Source: Acinetobacter pullicarnis (lineage in GTDB: Bacteria > Pseudomonadota > Gammaproteobacteria > Pseudomonadales > Moraxellaceae). Taken from it: 64,000 nt of DNA. The stretch spans positions 1,612,001-1,676,000 of the forward strand of contig NZ_VCMZ01000001.1 of NCBI RefSeq assembly GCF_006352475.1, written 5' to 3'. Positions 1-8,432 of this stretch are shown here, one piece after another. The first letter of the stretch is position 1, and each line of letters starts with the position of its first letter. The translations under genes were made by a program, and so were the position numbers. The notes beneath the pieces are model-generated. The model made no database searches, was not told the origin of the DNA, and saw only the letters and a list, made by a program, of their open reading frames with translations.

Positions 1-951
1 TCCAATCTCAACGTTTAAGCCCGTAATATCAATGGCGATCATATCCATGGAAACGCGACCCACCAGTGCAACGGCTTGGCCATTGATACTGACATAGTTT
101 TGTTTGGAATAGGCCCGTGGATAACCATCGCCATAGCCAATCGAAACAATGGCAATTTGCATATCATGTTCAGCTTGAAAGGTTGAACCATAGCCGACAT
201 ATTCACCGGCTTGAATTTGATTGGTGGCAATAATCGCTGCATTAAAACTCATCACCGGGGTGAGTTTTAATTGATCTACCGATTGATCCGCAAAAGGCGA
301 AGCGCCGTATAACATAATGCCAGGGCGGACATAATCAAAATGTAATTCTGGCCATTTATAAATCGCGGCAGAGTTACAGCACGAAGCTAAAATCGGGGCA
401 CAAGCTGTTTTAACCTCTAAGAACTGTTGGACTTGCAGATCATTGAGTGGGTAATCACGATCAGCATTGGCAAAATGCATGGTCAGTACACAGTTAAAGC
501 CGCGGCTTTGCAGATCTTGAATAATCGCGATAATTTCAAGATGTTTGAAACCTAAGCGATTCATCCCACTGTTGAGCTTGACCCAAACTTTAAGCCCTTG
601 TGCCTGATAGGCGTCTTGGTGCTGGATTAACCAATCTAATTGTTGTTGCTGATGAATCACAACTTCAAAGCGATTGGCAATGGCAATTGGCATTTCGTCT
701 AGCGCAAATACACCTTCAATTAAGGTGACATCGTGTTGATCGCCAACGTCGCGAATTTGCAAGGCTTCGGCTAAGCAGGCGACACCAAAGGCATCGGTTG
801 CATTTAAGGCTGCGAGGCAGTCATGCAGCCCGTGTCCATAGGCATTGGCTTTCACCATGCTGACGATTTTAGCTTGTGGGGCAAGTTGTTTGACACGGTT
901 GAGATTCGATTGCAGTGCTTCACGATCAATAGACACTGTTGCTTGGCGCAC
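1..951 (-). CDS. alr: alanine racemase, 3' end cut off by the window edge
   Basis: PLP-dependent racemase that makes D-alanine for peptidoglycan in the cytoplasm. The frame is open for 317 codons from a GTG start at 951 and runs off the window at base 1. The PLP-lysine motif VKANAYGHG lies near residue 33, and GYGSTF and GRVSMDMI match the C-terminal half of the family, where the second catalytic tyrosine sits. A strong Shine-Dalgarno (TAAGGAG) lies 8 bases upstream of the GTG and decides the start. In Acinetobacter alr usually follows dnaB on the same strand; here mdlC, a DUF4259 gene and an HTH remnant lie between them. Whether this is alr or the catabolic dadX cannot be told from the sequence; proximity to dnaB favours alr. 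Confidence 0.95.
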   Translation of the reverse strand, partial: MRQATVSIDREALQSNLNRVKQLAPQAKIVSMVKANAYGHGLHDCLAALNATDAFGVACLAEALQIRDVGDQHDVTLIEGVFALDEMPIAIANRFEVVIHQQQQLDWLIQHQDAYQAQGLKVWVKLNSGMNRLGFKHLEIIAIIQDLQSRGFNCVLTMHFANADRDYPLNDLQVQQFLEVKTACAPILASCCNSAAIYKWPELHFDYVRPGIMLYGASPFADQSVDQLKLTPVMSFNAAIIATNQIQAGEYVGYGSTFQAEHDMQIAIVSIGYGDGYPRAYSKQNYVSINGQAVALVGRVSMDMIAIDITGLNVEIG

Positions 952-1007
952 CCTGACGACTCCTTAGAGAATAATAAATTAACCTAAAAAATAGAACGAT
1001 TCCCAAG

Positions 1008-1142
1008 ATGAATGCTAAATTCAAAGTACCAAATGCCTGCTTAAAATGCGGATCTAAGCTTGAATTTATACATGTTTTTGGAAACAGCACTATTGTAGAC
1101 CCATCATGTAGAAATGAACATTGGAGGATGGGGTTTATTTGA
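1008..1142 (+). CDS. possible 44-aa zinc-ribbon-like small protein
   Basis: An ATG-to-TGA frame of 44 codons. The product contains C-x2-C (NACLKCGS) and later a C-x4-H (CRNEHW), a spacing that could hold zinc. There is no convincing Shine-Dalgarno. It overlaps the decayed HTH frame at 1118-1300 and may itself be a remnant of the same decayed region between alr and mdlC. I recognise no family. Confidence 0.25.
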   Translation: MNAKFKVPNACLKCGSKLEFIHVFGNSTIVDPSCRNEHWRMGFI

Positions 1143-1300
1143 AAAGTGGGCGATGGGGGCTGCCCTCACTTTCAGCAATTGAGCGTCGTTGCAATGATCT
1201 GAAAATATCAACGATGAAAAAATATGTTGAAGCAATGGGAGGAGAACTCCGCATTGATGTTGAACTTCCCACAGGAAAACATATTGGCTTTAAGGTTTGA
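1118..1300 (+). pseudogene. C-terminal remnant of an XRE-type (HigA-like) antitoxin
   Basis: The frame is open from 1118 to a TGA at 1298-1300. It encodes SLSAIERRCNDLKISTMKKY followed by VEAMGGELRIDVELPTG. The pattern (S.IERR..L..ST..YVEAMGGEL.I....P.G) is typical of the recognition-helix end and C-terminal tail of HTH antitoxins of the HigA/XRE group. The N-terminal half of the HTH domain and any start codon are missing, and no toxin gene is adjacent. I read it as the decayed end of a toxin-antitoxin or phage regulator gene. Confidence 0.55.
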
Positions 1301-1373
1301 GAGCGGCACATATCCTCGTCATATCGCTTCTTTTAAATAAGGGGGTTTTATATGTGCAAAGCGCTATCTGAGC

Positions 1374-1404
1374 AAAACGCCCAATGCAGTGCATCAGGCG
1401 TTTT
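1374..1404. terminator. hairpin terminator between the HTH remnant and mdlC
   Basis: AAAACGCC and GGCGTTTT form an 8-bp stem around a loop that can itself pair (TGCA/TGCA). Because the stem starts with A4 and ends with T4, it can work in both directions. It lies 45 bases beyond the mdlC stop. Confidence 0.6.
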
Positions 1405-1448
1405 AAATTAAACTTAATGGCTTGAAACTCGCTTTAGCGCGATCCCAC

Positions 1449-3077
1449 TTAGATCAGTGAGGGAATCACTTTGCTAATGGGGACTTCAATCACTGTCGGT
1501 CGATTTTGTTTGAGTGCTTCTAGACAGAAATTAAATAATTGATCCGTGGTTTCTGCACGCTTGCCAATACAACCATAACCTTTGGCCAAAGACACAATAT
1601 CTAAATCTGGAATATCTAAGCCAGGCACATTCGGTGTGTCTTGGCATTCTGAAAATGCTTTTAAAATGGCATATTCTCGGTTCACCGGAACAATATAAAT
1701 AATGGGTAAACGTTGTTGGTTCGCGGTCCACATGCCTTGAATGGCATATTGTAATGAACCATCACCAATCATCGCGACCACTGGACGATTTTTTCCATTA
1801 TCGCGTTCAGCCAAAGCGATCCCTACTGCAGCCGGGACATTCCAACCTAATGAACCACTTGCGGCCGTATAAAAGCCATCATGAAACGTAACAGGCCATG
1901 CGGTATGTAGCTCGGCAATATTAGATGGCGACTCTTCCATTAAAATTGCATTTTCTGGTACCGCTTTTCGGACTGTTTTAAAAACATCCAAAGCGGTTAA
2001 TACCGTATCCGTCGTTTGGGTATTTTCTGCGACAGCATGGGGTGCCATATGATGTGGTAGTTTATGAATAGCGGGTTGTTGACGGTTTTCAGGTACGGTG
2101 ACCATTTCAATTAAAGATGATAATGCCAAAACCGGATTACTGATTAGACTATCTCCTACAGGTGCGCGTGCCGCTTCTGCTGGGTCATTGGTAATATGTA
2201 ATAAGGCTAAACCTTCGGGTAAATAGTCACCAGCAACATAAGGGTAATATCTAAAGACAGGTGCCCCAATGATTAAAGCCACATCATGGCCTTGAAGTTT
2301 TTCTGATAATGGCTGCGTGGCAAAGGGTAATCCACCAGCATAAAGTGGATGGTTCTCAGGAAAAGGGGTTCTTTCTGAAGCGGGTGCAGCCCATACTGGA
2401 ACTTGCATTTTTTCCGCCAGCGCAATTGCTTCTTTCCAGCCATCGTGCTTGCTAATGTCAGCGCCATAAATCAACACTGGGTTTTTCGCTTGAGATAATT
2501 TGTCTGCAAACTGTTTGAGGCGTTCAGGGTCGGCTGCAACTTTATGAGCAACGCTACGTACCACTAATTCACCTGTAAATTCTTGATTCCAATCATCTAA
2601 AGGAATTGATAAAAAGACGGGTCCAGCAGGTTCTTGGATTGCCATTGCATAGGCGCGCATAAAGGCCGCCGGTACATCTTCCGCACGTTTGGGTTCATAG
2701 CTCCACTTTACAAAGGGTTTAGGCAGTTCTTCTGGATGCGTGTTGGTTAACCAAGGCTCCATCAATAACATTTCACGGGTTTGGTTACCCGCAGTGATGA
2801 TTAATGGGGTTTTATTCATACTGGCAGTAAAAATATTACTCATTGCATTACACATACCCGCAGCAGTATGTACGTTAACGAGTCCAACGCTCTGTGTGGC
2901 CTGTGCATAAGCATCGGCTGCTGCAACGGCAGATGCTTCTTGCAGAACTTGTACATATCTAAAATCACTAGGAAAATCTTGTAGAAAAGTTTCTTCTGTC
3001 GAGCCGGGGTTACCAAAAATAGTCGTAATATTTAATTTTCTGAGAAGTTCAAACGTGGTATCTCTAATGGTCATCAT
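1449..3077 (-). CDS. mdlC: benzoylformate decarboxylase-like ThDP enzyme
   Basis: Thiamine-diphosphate enzyme of the POX/BFDC family; benzoylformate decarboxylase converts benzoylformate to benzaldehyde in mandelate catabolism. The 542 aa compare with 528 aa for the Pseudomonas enzyme. S26 (GNPGS), E47 (LQEASAV) and H70 (NVHTAAG) fall at exactly the canonical numbers. The ThDP motif GDGSLQYAIQGMW is present but ends in VN rather than NN. The second active-site histidine (H281 in P. putida, in the RYH motif) is replaced: the sequence reads FRYYPY (Y278). The start may be either of two adjacent ATGs behind TAGGT. It stands alone, with no mandelate dehydrogenase or benzaldehyde dehydrogenase nearby. 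The substrate may therefore be another 2-keto acid. Confidence 0.8.
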   Translation of the reverse strand: MMTIRDTTFELLRKLNITTIFGNPGSTEETFLQDFPSDFRYVQVLQEASAVAAADAYAQATQSVGLVNVHTAAGMCNAMSNIFTASMNKTPLIITAGNQTREMLLMEPWLTNTHPEELPKPFVKWSYEPKRAEDVPAAFMRAYAMAIQEPAGPVFLSIPLDDWNQEFTGELVVRSVAHKVAADPERLKQFADKLSQAKNPVLIYGADISKHDGWKEAIALAEKMQVPVWAAPASERTPFPENHPLYAGGLPFATQPLSEKLQGHDVALIIGAPVFRYYPYVAGDYLPEGLALLHITNDPAEAARAPVGDSLISNPVLALSSLIEMVTVPENRQQPAIHKLPHHMAPHAVAENTQTTDTVLTALDVFKTVRKAVPENAILMEESPSNIAELHTAWPVTFHDGFYTAASGSLGWNVPAAVGIALAERDNGKNRPVVAMIGDGSLQYAIQGMWTANQQRLPIIYIVPVNREYAILKAFSECQDTPNVPGLDIPDLDIVSLAKGYGCIGKRAETTDQLFNFCLEALKQNRPTVIEVPISKVIPSLI

Positions 3078-3527
3078 GGTTTATTACCTATTTATTTATC
3101 AAGAATTTATCATTTGGATTTTAGATACAATCATATCAATTGCATTTTTATGAATAATGCCTAGCTGCTTATCTATATATTGAGATGATAAAATTTGCTC
3201 ATATCAGTATATTTATAACCACCTTAAATATATTACTAATCATGAAATATATTTAATATTCTATAAATTCTGGGCTTAATTCATGGTTAAGTTTTGTTAT
3301 TCATAAACTATTTTATTGATCGTATTTAAAGCATTTTAATGTTGATTTTAATTTGTGGTTTGCAGAAAATACCATGACTGAAATGGGCATCACTATTCAT
3401 TTAATTAACATTTAAATTTAAGCTGTTATAAATAAATAGCTTAAATTAATCGATAGATTCTTGGGTACAGCATAACAATGCTGTATAAGCTTGATTAAAT
3501 GATTCGTCAATAAATTAGGAGATAAAG
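3078..3527. other. AT-rich divergent intergenic region
   Basis: About 450 bases between the divergent mdlC and DUF4259 genes, very AT-rich. It must hold the promoters of both genes. I see no ORF with coding character and no repeat; a long minus-strand frame across the DUF4259 gene is a shadow. No operator stands out clearly. Confidence 0.6.
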
Positions 3528-3944
3528 ATGGGCGCGTGGTCACATGAACCATTTGGAAATGACACTGCTTGCGATTGGAAATCAGAGCTGGAAGGAAGTA
3601 CCGATTATGAAGTGATCGAACAGGCGTTTGATCAAATGATCGAAGATGATGATGAGTATCTCGATGCCGATTATGGGAGTGTGGTACATGCTGCTGCAGA
3701 GGTTTTGGCGAAGGTCTTAGGACAGGGCACTCAAAATGAGAGCTATCCTGAAGGAATAGATGAATGGATCGCGACATTAACCAGTAAACCTTCAGCAGCA
3801 TTACTGCAAAAAGCGGTTGTGGCTTTAGACCGATTGCTGAGTGAAGAATCAGAGCTGAATGAACTCTGGGAAGAAAGCGGTGAAGATTATCCGCTGTGGA
3901 AAGAAAATATTGCAACATTAAAAGAGATTTTAATCGCTGGTTAA
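3528..3944 (+). CDS. DUF4259 domain protein
   Basis: A 138-aa acidic protein beginning MGAWSHEPFGNDTACDW, the typical opening of the DUF4259 family (MGAWG..xFxNDxAxDW). The family has no established function, though members often occur near immunity or accessory genes. No signal peptide or membrane segment is visible. GGAGATAAAG directly precedes the ATG. It is a single gene, convergent with dnaB, and ends just before a GC-rich hairpin. Confidence 0.8.
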   Translation: MGAWSHEPFGNDTACDWKSELEGSTDYEVIEQAFDQMIEDDDEYLDADYGSVVHAAAEVLAKVLGQGTQNESYPEGIDEWIATLTSKPSAALLQKAVVALDRLLSEESELNELWEESGEDYPLWKENIATLKEILIAG

Positions 3945-3956
3945 AGCGATTACAGC

Positions 3957-3983
3957 AACGGGGCATTTATTATGCCCCGTTGT
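3957..3983. terminator. terminator-like hairpin between DUF4259 gene and dnaB
   Basis: CAACGGGGCAT and ATGCCCCGTTG form a perfect 11-bp stem with loop TTATT. There is no U-run on either side, so termination may be partial or the hairpin may act as an mRNA end protector. Confidence 0.5.
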
Positions 3984-3987
3984 TGAT

Positions 3988-4015
3988 CTAGGTCATGCTA
4001 GGTTCTGACCTAGAT
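3988..4015. repeat. perfect 9-bp inverted repeat
   Basis: TCTAGGTCA and TGACCTAGA are separated by 10 bases, immediately beyond the hairpin at 3957-3983 in the convergent intergenic region. It could be a second hairpin or a protein site; nothing else identifies it. Confidence 0.4.
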
Positions 4016-4079
4016 TAGGTGATTGTTGTGGGTTAGTAATATGAGTTATGTGGCTAAGCTCAATTGCACAGATTAACTT

Positions 4080-5525
4080 CTATTCATCGTCTTGGTATTG
4101 TGCATAGAACTCAGGAGACAAGTTACTAAAACGGGTGTACTGACCTTCAAATGCCAAACGTACCGTACCAATCGGTCCATTACGTTGTTTACCAATAATA
4201 ATTTCAGCAGTACCGGCTTCTTTAGATTCCTTGTTATAAACCTCATCACGGTAAATAAACATAATTAAATCGGCATCCTGCTCGATCGCGCCCGATTCAC
4301 GTAAGTCAGACATCACGGGGCGTTTGTTCGGACGGTTCTCTAGCGAGCGGTTCAGCTGTGACAGTGCAATGACAGGACACATCATTTCTTTGGCCAGTGC
4401 TTTTAAACTTCGTGAAATTTCACCAATCTCACCGACACGGTTATCGCCCATGCCCGGCACTTTCATCAATTGTAAGTAATCGACCATGATACAACCCAAC
4501 TTGCCGCCGTGTTGTTTGGCAATACGGCGCGCACGGGCACGTAACTCCGTTGGTGGTAGGGCCGAGGAGTCATCGATATACAGATGTTTTTCTTGAAGTT
4601 GTAAAATAGTACCGGTCACTTTAGACCATTCATCACCATCCATTTTTCCTGAACGTAAATGGCCCTGATGGACTTTACCGTAGGCTGAAATCAAGCGCAT
4701 AGCAATCGAGTCTGCGGGCATCTCCATCGAGAATACCAACGCAGGCAAGTCGCAGTTAAACAGTACGCTTTCAATTAGGTTCATCGCAAGGGTGGTTTTA
4801 CCCATAGAAGGACGTGCAGCCACAATAATCATGTCTCCGGCTTGCATGCCTGAGGTTTTATTGTCGAGCTCAGTAAAGCCCGTGGTTAAACCGGTAATAC
4901 TGCCTTCCATTTGTGAAAGTTCATTTAACTTATCAAAAACCGTGGTCATTACCGAGGCAATCGGCTTTGGCCCTTGCGCCTTTGCGTTGTTGTTATGTTG
5001 TTCCGCAATGGAGAAAATCGTGGTTTCAGCCAAGTCCAAGATTTCACTGACTTCACGGCCTTTGGTGTCATAGGCATTTTGTAGAATTTCATTACCAACT
5101 TTAATCATATTTCTTAAAGTTGCGAATTCTTTAATTTTTTTGGCGTAGGTTTCAAGGTTATAAAAGCTAGAAGGCGAGTCCGCCATCAATTGCATTAAAT
5201 ATTCCTCACCACCAACGGCATCGAGCAAGTTTTGTTTAATTAACCAGTCATTCACCAATACCGCATCATAAGGTGAACTTTCTTGGGCAAGTTTTTCAAT
5301 CGCGCGGAAAATATATTTATGGCGCGTTGCGTAGAAATCATTTTCATTTAATACGTCACTGACTTGCTCAAAGGATTCGGCAACCGTCATCAGGGCAGCG
5401 AGCACGGCTTGTTCAATTGACAAGTTATGCGGTGGCGTACGAAATTCCTTTAATGGCGCAGATTCAATGGCTTGAGTGCCAGAATTAAACGGGCTTGAGG
5501 GAATAGTGGCAGTAGCCTTAGACAT
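4080..5525 (-). CDS. dnaB: replicative DNA helicase DnaB
   Basis: Hexameric 5'-3' helicase of the replication fork. The 481 aa starting MSKATATIP compare with 471 aa in E. coli. An N-terminal DnaG-interaction domain (PPHNLSIEQAVLAALM) is followed by a RecA-like ATPase with Walker A ARPSMGKTTLAMN, Walker B CIMVDYLQLM and QLNRSLENR with DLRESGAIEQDAD. An in-frame ATG 20 codons upstream exists, but the chosen start has AAGG at a proper distance and matches family length. It lies downstream of the rpsF-rpsR-rplI operon and a DUF4303 gene on the same strand. Confidence 0.97.
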   Translation of the reverse strand: MSKATATIPSSPFNSGTQAIESAPLKEFRTPPHNLSIEQAVLAALMTVAESFEQVSDVLNENDFYATRHKYIFRAIEKLAQESSPYDAVLVNDWLIKQNLLDAVGGEEYLMQLMADSPSSFYNLETYAKKIKEFATLRNMIKVGNEILQNAYDTKGREVSEILDLAETTIFSIAEQHNNNAKAQGPKPIASVMTTVFDKLNELSQMEGSITGLTTGFTELDNKTSGMQAGDMIIVAARPSMGKTTLAMNLIESVLFNCDLPALVFSMEMPADSIAMRLISAYGKVHQGHLRSGKMDGDEWSKVTGTILQLQEKHLYIDDSSALPPTELRARARRIAKQHGGKLGCIMVDYLQLMKVPGMGDNRVGEIGEISRSLKALAKEMMCPVIALSQLNRSLENRPNKRPVMSDLRESGAIEQDADLIMFIYRDEVYNKESKEAGTAEIIIGKQRNGPIGTVRLAFEGQYTRFSNLSPEFYAQYQDDE

Positions 5526-5837
5526 AGCAGACCTTGAATAAATGACAAAAGAGTGAAGACAACAGCAAGCGATATGGGAACACAATACGGATTTAATCGT
5601 ATGATAATAAACCGCTAAAAGCAGCCCAGTTATCGGTGACTTATCTTAATGCAAAACAGATGAAGTTCATAACTGAAAAAAGAGATGCTTGGTCAATTGT
5701 TGTAGAACAGCGGAGAAATTAGACGCCTTATTGGGGCTGCGCTCCGCGGTGGAATAATCATTGTTCGAATAAAGAGATGTTGCGACCTAGACTGGTTGAT
5801 GGGGGCAAATTTGTTGATCTCAATTGTAATCGCTCAA
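5526..5837. other. gene-free stretch upstream of dnaB
   Basis: About 310 bases between the DUF4303 gene and dnaB, both on the minus strand. It should contain the dnaB promoter. I see no ORF, repeat or hairpin strong enough to name. Confidence 0.4.
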
Positions 5838-6410
5838 TCATTCGCTCCAAGTCTGCATCCATGCCAGATATTCGGTTTGATAAGGATTGTCGTTGAGTTG
5901 AATGATCATCTTCTTGAGTTTTTCCTGATCAAACTCATATTCACTGACGCTAAACATTAGAAAAACATCTTGTTGGACCAGATTGTAAAAGAAGTTTTCT
6001 TGTTTAAGTTTTAGCAGCACCTTGAAGCAACAGTCAAACAGGGTTTCTCTAAAGAGATTAAAAGCTTCGCTTTCGATATATTCACCATCCTCATCATATT
6101 GCAGGCATTGCTCTGATGCAGCATAGACTTCGGCAGAAATTTGATTGAAGGCAGCGTCGGCACCCTGCATTTCATATTTCCATTCTGCTGGTTCAAATTG
6201 ATAATAGATTCGGTCTTCGGCAGCATCATACGCTTTTAATGCCGTTTGAGTATTGGTCGATGGGCAGACCGTCATCGCGCCTTCATCGCTATATAAAGCA
6301 AAGGCATAAATACCTTCTGCGCCGTGTTGTAAGTGCATTTCTAAGAATGCTTGTTTGGTGGCTTGTTCGATTTTTTGTTGAAGTAATTCAAAATTCATAG
6401 CGTATTTCAT
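5838..6410 (-). CDS. DUF4303 domain protein
   Basis: A 190-aa acidic cytoplasmic protein beginning MKYAMNFELLQQKIEQATKQ. The pattern YAFALYSDEGAMTVCPSTNT near residues 35-55 and the W/E-rich remainder match DUF4303, a family often encoded singly and sometimes grouped with immunity-like or SMI1-type proteins. Function unknown. Neither candidate ATG (residue 1 or 5) has a good Shine-Dalgarno. It lies between rplI and dnaB on the same strand but is separated from rplI by a strong terminator. Confidence 0.75.
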   Translation of the reverse strand: MKYAMNFELLQQKIEQATKQAFLEMHLQHGAEGIYAFALYSDEGAMTVCPSTNTQTALKAYDAAEDRIYYQFEPAEWKYEMQGADAAFNQISAEVYAASEQCLQYDEDGEYIESEAFNLFRETLFDCCFKVLLKLKQENFFYNLVQQDVFLMFSVSEYEFDQEKLKKMIIQLNDNPYQTEYLAWMQTWSE

Positions 6411-6485
6411 TGTGTGGTTTGCACTTTAATGATTTTACACGATATGGGGAGGGGGAGTGTGCGTTGTTAGGCTAAATTTAGGCAT

Positions 6486-6519
6486 AAAAAAAGAGCATGC
6501 GGTAAGGCATGCTCTTTTT
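6486..6519 (-). terminator. rho-independent terminator of rpsF-rpsR-rplI
   Basis: AAAAAGAGCATGC and GCATGCTCTTTTT form a 13-bp stem with loop GGTAAG, 12 bases past the rplI stop. A U-run follows on the minus strand; the element is nearly symmetric. Confidence 0.9.
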
Positions 6520-6530
6520 CTTGCTTGAAA

Positions 6531-6977
6531 TTACTCAGATACGATAGTAACGAGAACTTCAGCAACAACATCATGATGCAATTGGATTGCGATGTTGAAT
6601 TCGCCAGTGTGACGAAGTGCGCCGTTCGGTAAACGAACTTCAGCACGGTCAACAACTAGGCCAGCATTGGTTAATGCATCAGCGATATCACGTGTACCGA
6701 TTGAACCGAAGAGTTTACCTTCATCACCAGCTTTCGCAGTGATTACGATGTTTACTTCGTTCAATTGATCAGCACGCGCTTGAGCAGCTGCTAAAATATC
6801 AGCTTCTTGCTTCTCAAGTTCAGCACGGCGAGCTTCAAAAGCTGCTGTGTTTGATTCAGTTGCTGCAACTGCTTTACCTTGTGGGATAAGGAAGTTACGG
6901 CCGAAACCGGCTTTAACTGAAACTTTATCACCAAGTTTACCAAGGTTTTTAATGCGTTGTAATAGAATAACGTCCAC
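6531..6977 (-). CDS. rplI: 50S ribosomal protein L9
   Basis: 148 aa, the normal length of bL9. It opens [32 protein letters not shown], the diagnostic N-terminal rRNA-binding domain, followed by the long connecting helix ([20 protein letters not shown]) and a C-terminal domain. Third gene of the rpsF-rpsR-rplI operon, 8 bases after rpsR, and closed by the terminator at 6486-6519. Confidence 0.98.
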   Translation of the reverse strand: MDVILLQRIKNLGKLGDKVSVKAGFGRNFLIPQGKAVAATESNTAAFEARRAELEKQEADILAAAQARADQLNEVNIVITAKAGDEGKLFGSIGTRDIADALTNAGLVVDRAEVRLPNGALRHTGEFNIAIQLHHDVVAEVLVTIVSE

Positions 6978-6985
6978 AGATCACC

Positions 6986-7213
6986 TCACTTATGATTGTC
7001 AGTGTAAGCGATCAAAGACAAATAACGCGCTTGTTTAATAGCTAACGCTAATTGACGTTGATAACGCGCTTTAGTACCAGTAATACGGCTAGGAACAATC
7101 TTGCCGTTTTCAGTAACGTACTGTTTTAAAGTGTCGATATCTTTGTAGTCGATATATGTTACGTTCTCAGCTGTAAAGCGGCAGAACTTGCGACGACGGT
7201 AAAAACGTGCCAT
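6986..7213 (-). CDS. rpsR: 30S ribosomal protein S18
   Basis: 75 aa, the usual length of bS18. It has [11 protein letters not shown] and the rRNA-binding segment [25 protein letters not shown]. It pairs with S6 on the platform of the small subunit, and the S6:S18 dimer is the known autoregulator of this operon. It starts 11 bases after rpsF. Confidence 0.98.
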   Translation of the reverse strand: MARFYRRRKFCRFTAENVTYIDYKDIDTLKQYVTENGKIVPSRITGTKARYQRQLALAIKQARYLSLIAYTDNHK

Positions 7214-7224
7214 TGATGTTCTCC

Positions 7225-7611
7225 TTATGCTTCAACAGAGTCTTGAACTTGTTGTGCTTCTTCACGTTGAGCTTTACGCGCACGCTTTTCTTCAGCACTC
7301 TTAGCAAGCAATGACTCTTCAGTAATTGCGTGCTCACGACGAATGACAAGGCTACGAATAATTGCATCGTTATAACGGAACAATTCTTCTAGCTCATCAA
7401 GCGTAGTTTGATTACATTCAATATTCATTAGAATGTAATGCGCTTTATGAATTTTATTGATCGGGTAAGCCAATTGGCGACGGCCCCAATCTTCTAAACG
7501 GTGAATTTGACCTTCAGCGTCTTTGATGTGAGAGATATAGCGTTCAACCATACCAACCACTTGATCGCTTTGATCTGGGTGTACTAAAAGTACGACTTCG
7601 TAATGACGCAT
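7225..7611 (-). CDS. rpsF: 30S ribosomal protein S6
   Basis: 128 aa from [19 protein letters not shown] longer frame adds 12 residues upstream but would start inside the regulatory leader; AAGGAGCTGACA before the ATG at 7611 decides. It has the ferredoxin-like S6 core and a basic/acidic C-terminal tail ([22 protein letters not shown]). First gene of the rpsF-rpsR-rplI operon. Confidence 0.97.
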   Translation of the reverse strand: MRHYEVVLLVHPDQSDQVVGMVERYISHIKDAEGQIHRLEDWGRRQLAYPINKIHKAHYILMNIECNQTTLDELEELFRYNDAIIRSLVIRREHAITEESLLAKSAEEKRARKAQREEAQQVQDSVEA

Positions 7612-7617
7612 TGTCAG

Positions 7618-7665
7618 CTCCTTACGGATTATACAGCCCTTAAGCAAATGCTTAAAAGCAAGGAG
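7618..7665 (-). promoter_or_regulatory. S6:S18-binding leader RNA of the rpsF operon
   Basis: On the minus strand, CTCCTT (7660-7665) can pair with the rpsF Shine-Dalgarno AAGGAG (7618-7623). Inside it a perfect 10-bp helix (with G-U pairs), GCTTTTAAGC/GCTTAAGGGC with loop ATTT, occupies 7636-7659. The 3' side carries an unpaired bulge of about 12 bases containing CCG (7625-7627) next to the Shine-Dalgarno stem. A CCG bulge near the rpsF ribosome-binding site is the known hallmark of the S6:S18 autoregulatory motif in bacteria. The structure here was folded by eye. Confidence 0.7.
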
Positions 7666-7710
7666 TCACAATTGATTAAATCAATTGAGCCGCAAAAATT
7701 GCGAAGCGTC

Positions 7711-7739
7711 ATTATAGGTAAAATACTGTTGGATTACAA
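7711..7739 (-). promoter_or_regulatory. sigma-70 promoter of rpsF operon
   Basis: On the minus strand TTGTAA (7734-7739) and a perfect TATAAT (7711-7716) are 17 bases apart, ending 99 bases before the rpsF start. A small hairpin (ATTGGCT/AGCCAAT, 7746-7767) lies just upstream. Nothing else is visible in the rest of the 7612-7937 gap. Confidence 0.7.
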
Positions 7740-7937
7740 ACAAAGATTGGCTTTCTTTTTAGCCAATGGCCTGAATATTGGTTTGGCTTGCAGTTTAAAG
7801 CCCAATTGATCAATTAAAATGACGGATCAGTCTTTAAATGGACCTCAGTCGTTGCGAGATCAATTGGGATATGTATTAATGCAACTTTAAAATGAGCTGT
7901 CACGTTTAAACGTCAATACAGCTGCCAAAAGGATAAA

Positions 7938-8432
7938 ATGCCCGCCATGAAAAACACCAGTCGTGAACATTTAGAATTGATTGAGAACTATCTTGAATCG
8001 GGTTATGAAGAGGTTTTTGTCGATTTAATTTCTGGCCGCACCGATATGGTGATGGTGGTCGATTGGCGTGAATACGATGAAGAAATCGTGCAGTACTGCG
8101 AGGATATTTTAAATACCAAGCTGTTAACCGCTGAAACAGTCGATAGTGATAATGCCCAAGGTTTTGAACTGACCATTATTTATAAAGATCAGCGTGTATT
8201 GGTCCCTTATCAAGGCGATGGTGCGGATCGTGATACCACTATTATTCATCTCAATCAAATTTTAAAAGCCGATTATGAGATTCGCCTATGTAATGCATCA
8301 CTGGGCTCAGATACCTTACAGTTTTTACCACTTGCAAATTCGACTTGGGAAAAACTAGAACGTCGTTGGGGGCGTCCTGCGCTTGAAAACTGTTTTACTC
8401 CAATTGAAATGGACAGTTGTTTCTTTGGTTAA
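7938..8432 (+). CDS. conserved hypothetical acidic protein
   Basis: A 164-aa cytoplasmic-looking protein with no signal peptide or membrane segment. It contains HLELIENYLESGYEEVFVDL near the N-terminus, WREYDEEIVQYCEDIL, and a C-terminal LENCFTPIEMDSCFFG. I do not recognise a family. AAGGATAAA precedes the first ATG; a second ATG three codons on is less well placed. Its stop overlaps the stop of the convergent DUF3142 lipoprotein gene by 4 bases. It is divergent from the rpsF operon. Confidence 0.75.
   Translation: MPAMKNTSREHLELIENYLESGYEEVFVDLISGRTDMVMVVDWREYDEEIVQYCEDILNTKLLTAETVDSDNAQGFELTIIYKDQRVLVPYQGDGADRDTTIIHLNQILKADYEIRLCNASLGSDTLQFLPLANSTWEKLERRWGRPALENCFTPIEMDSCFFG

Noticed and set aside
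3418..3966. 182-codon minus-strand frame across the DUF4259 gene
   Set aside because: It is antisense to a clear family member with a good ribosome site, and its translation has no family resemblance.
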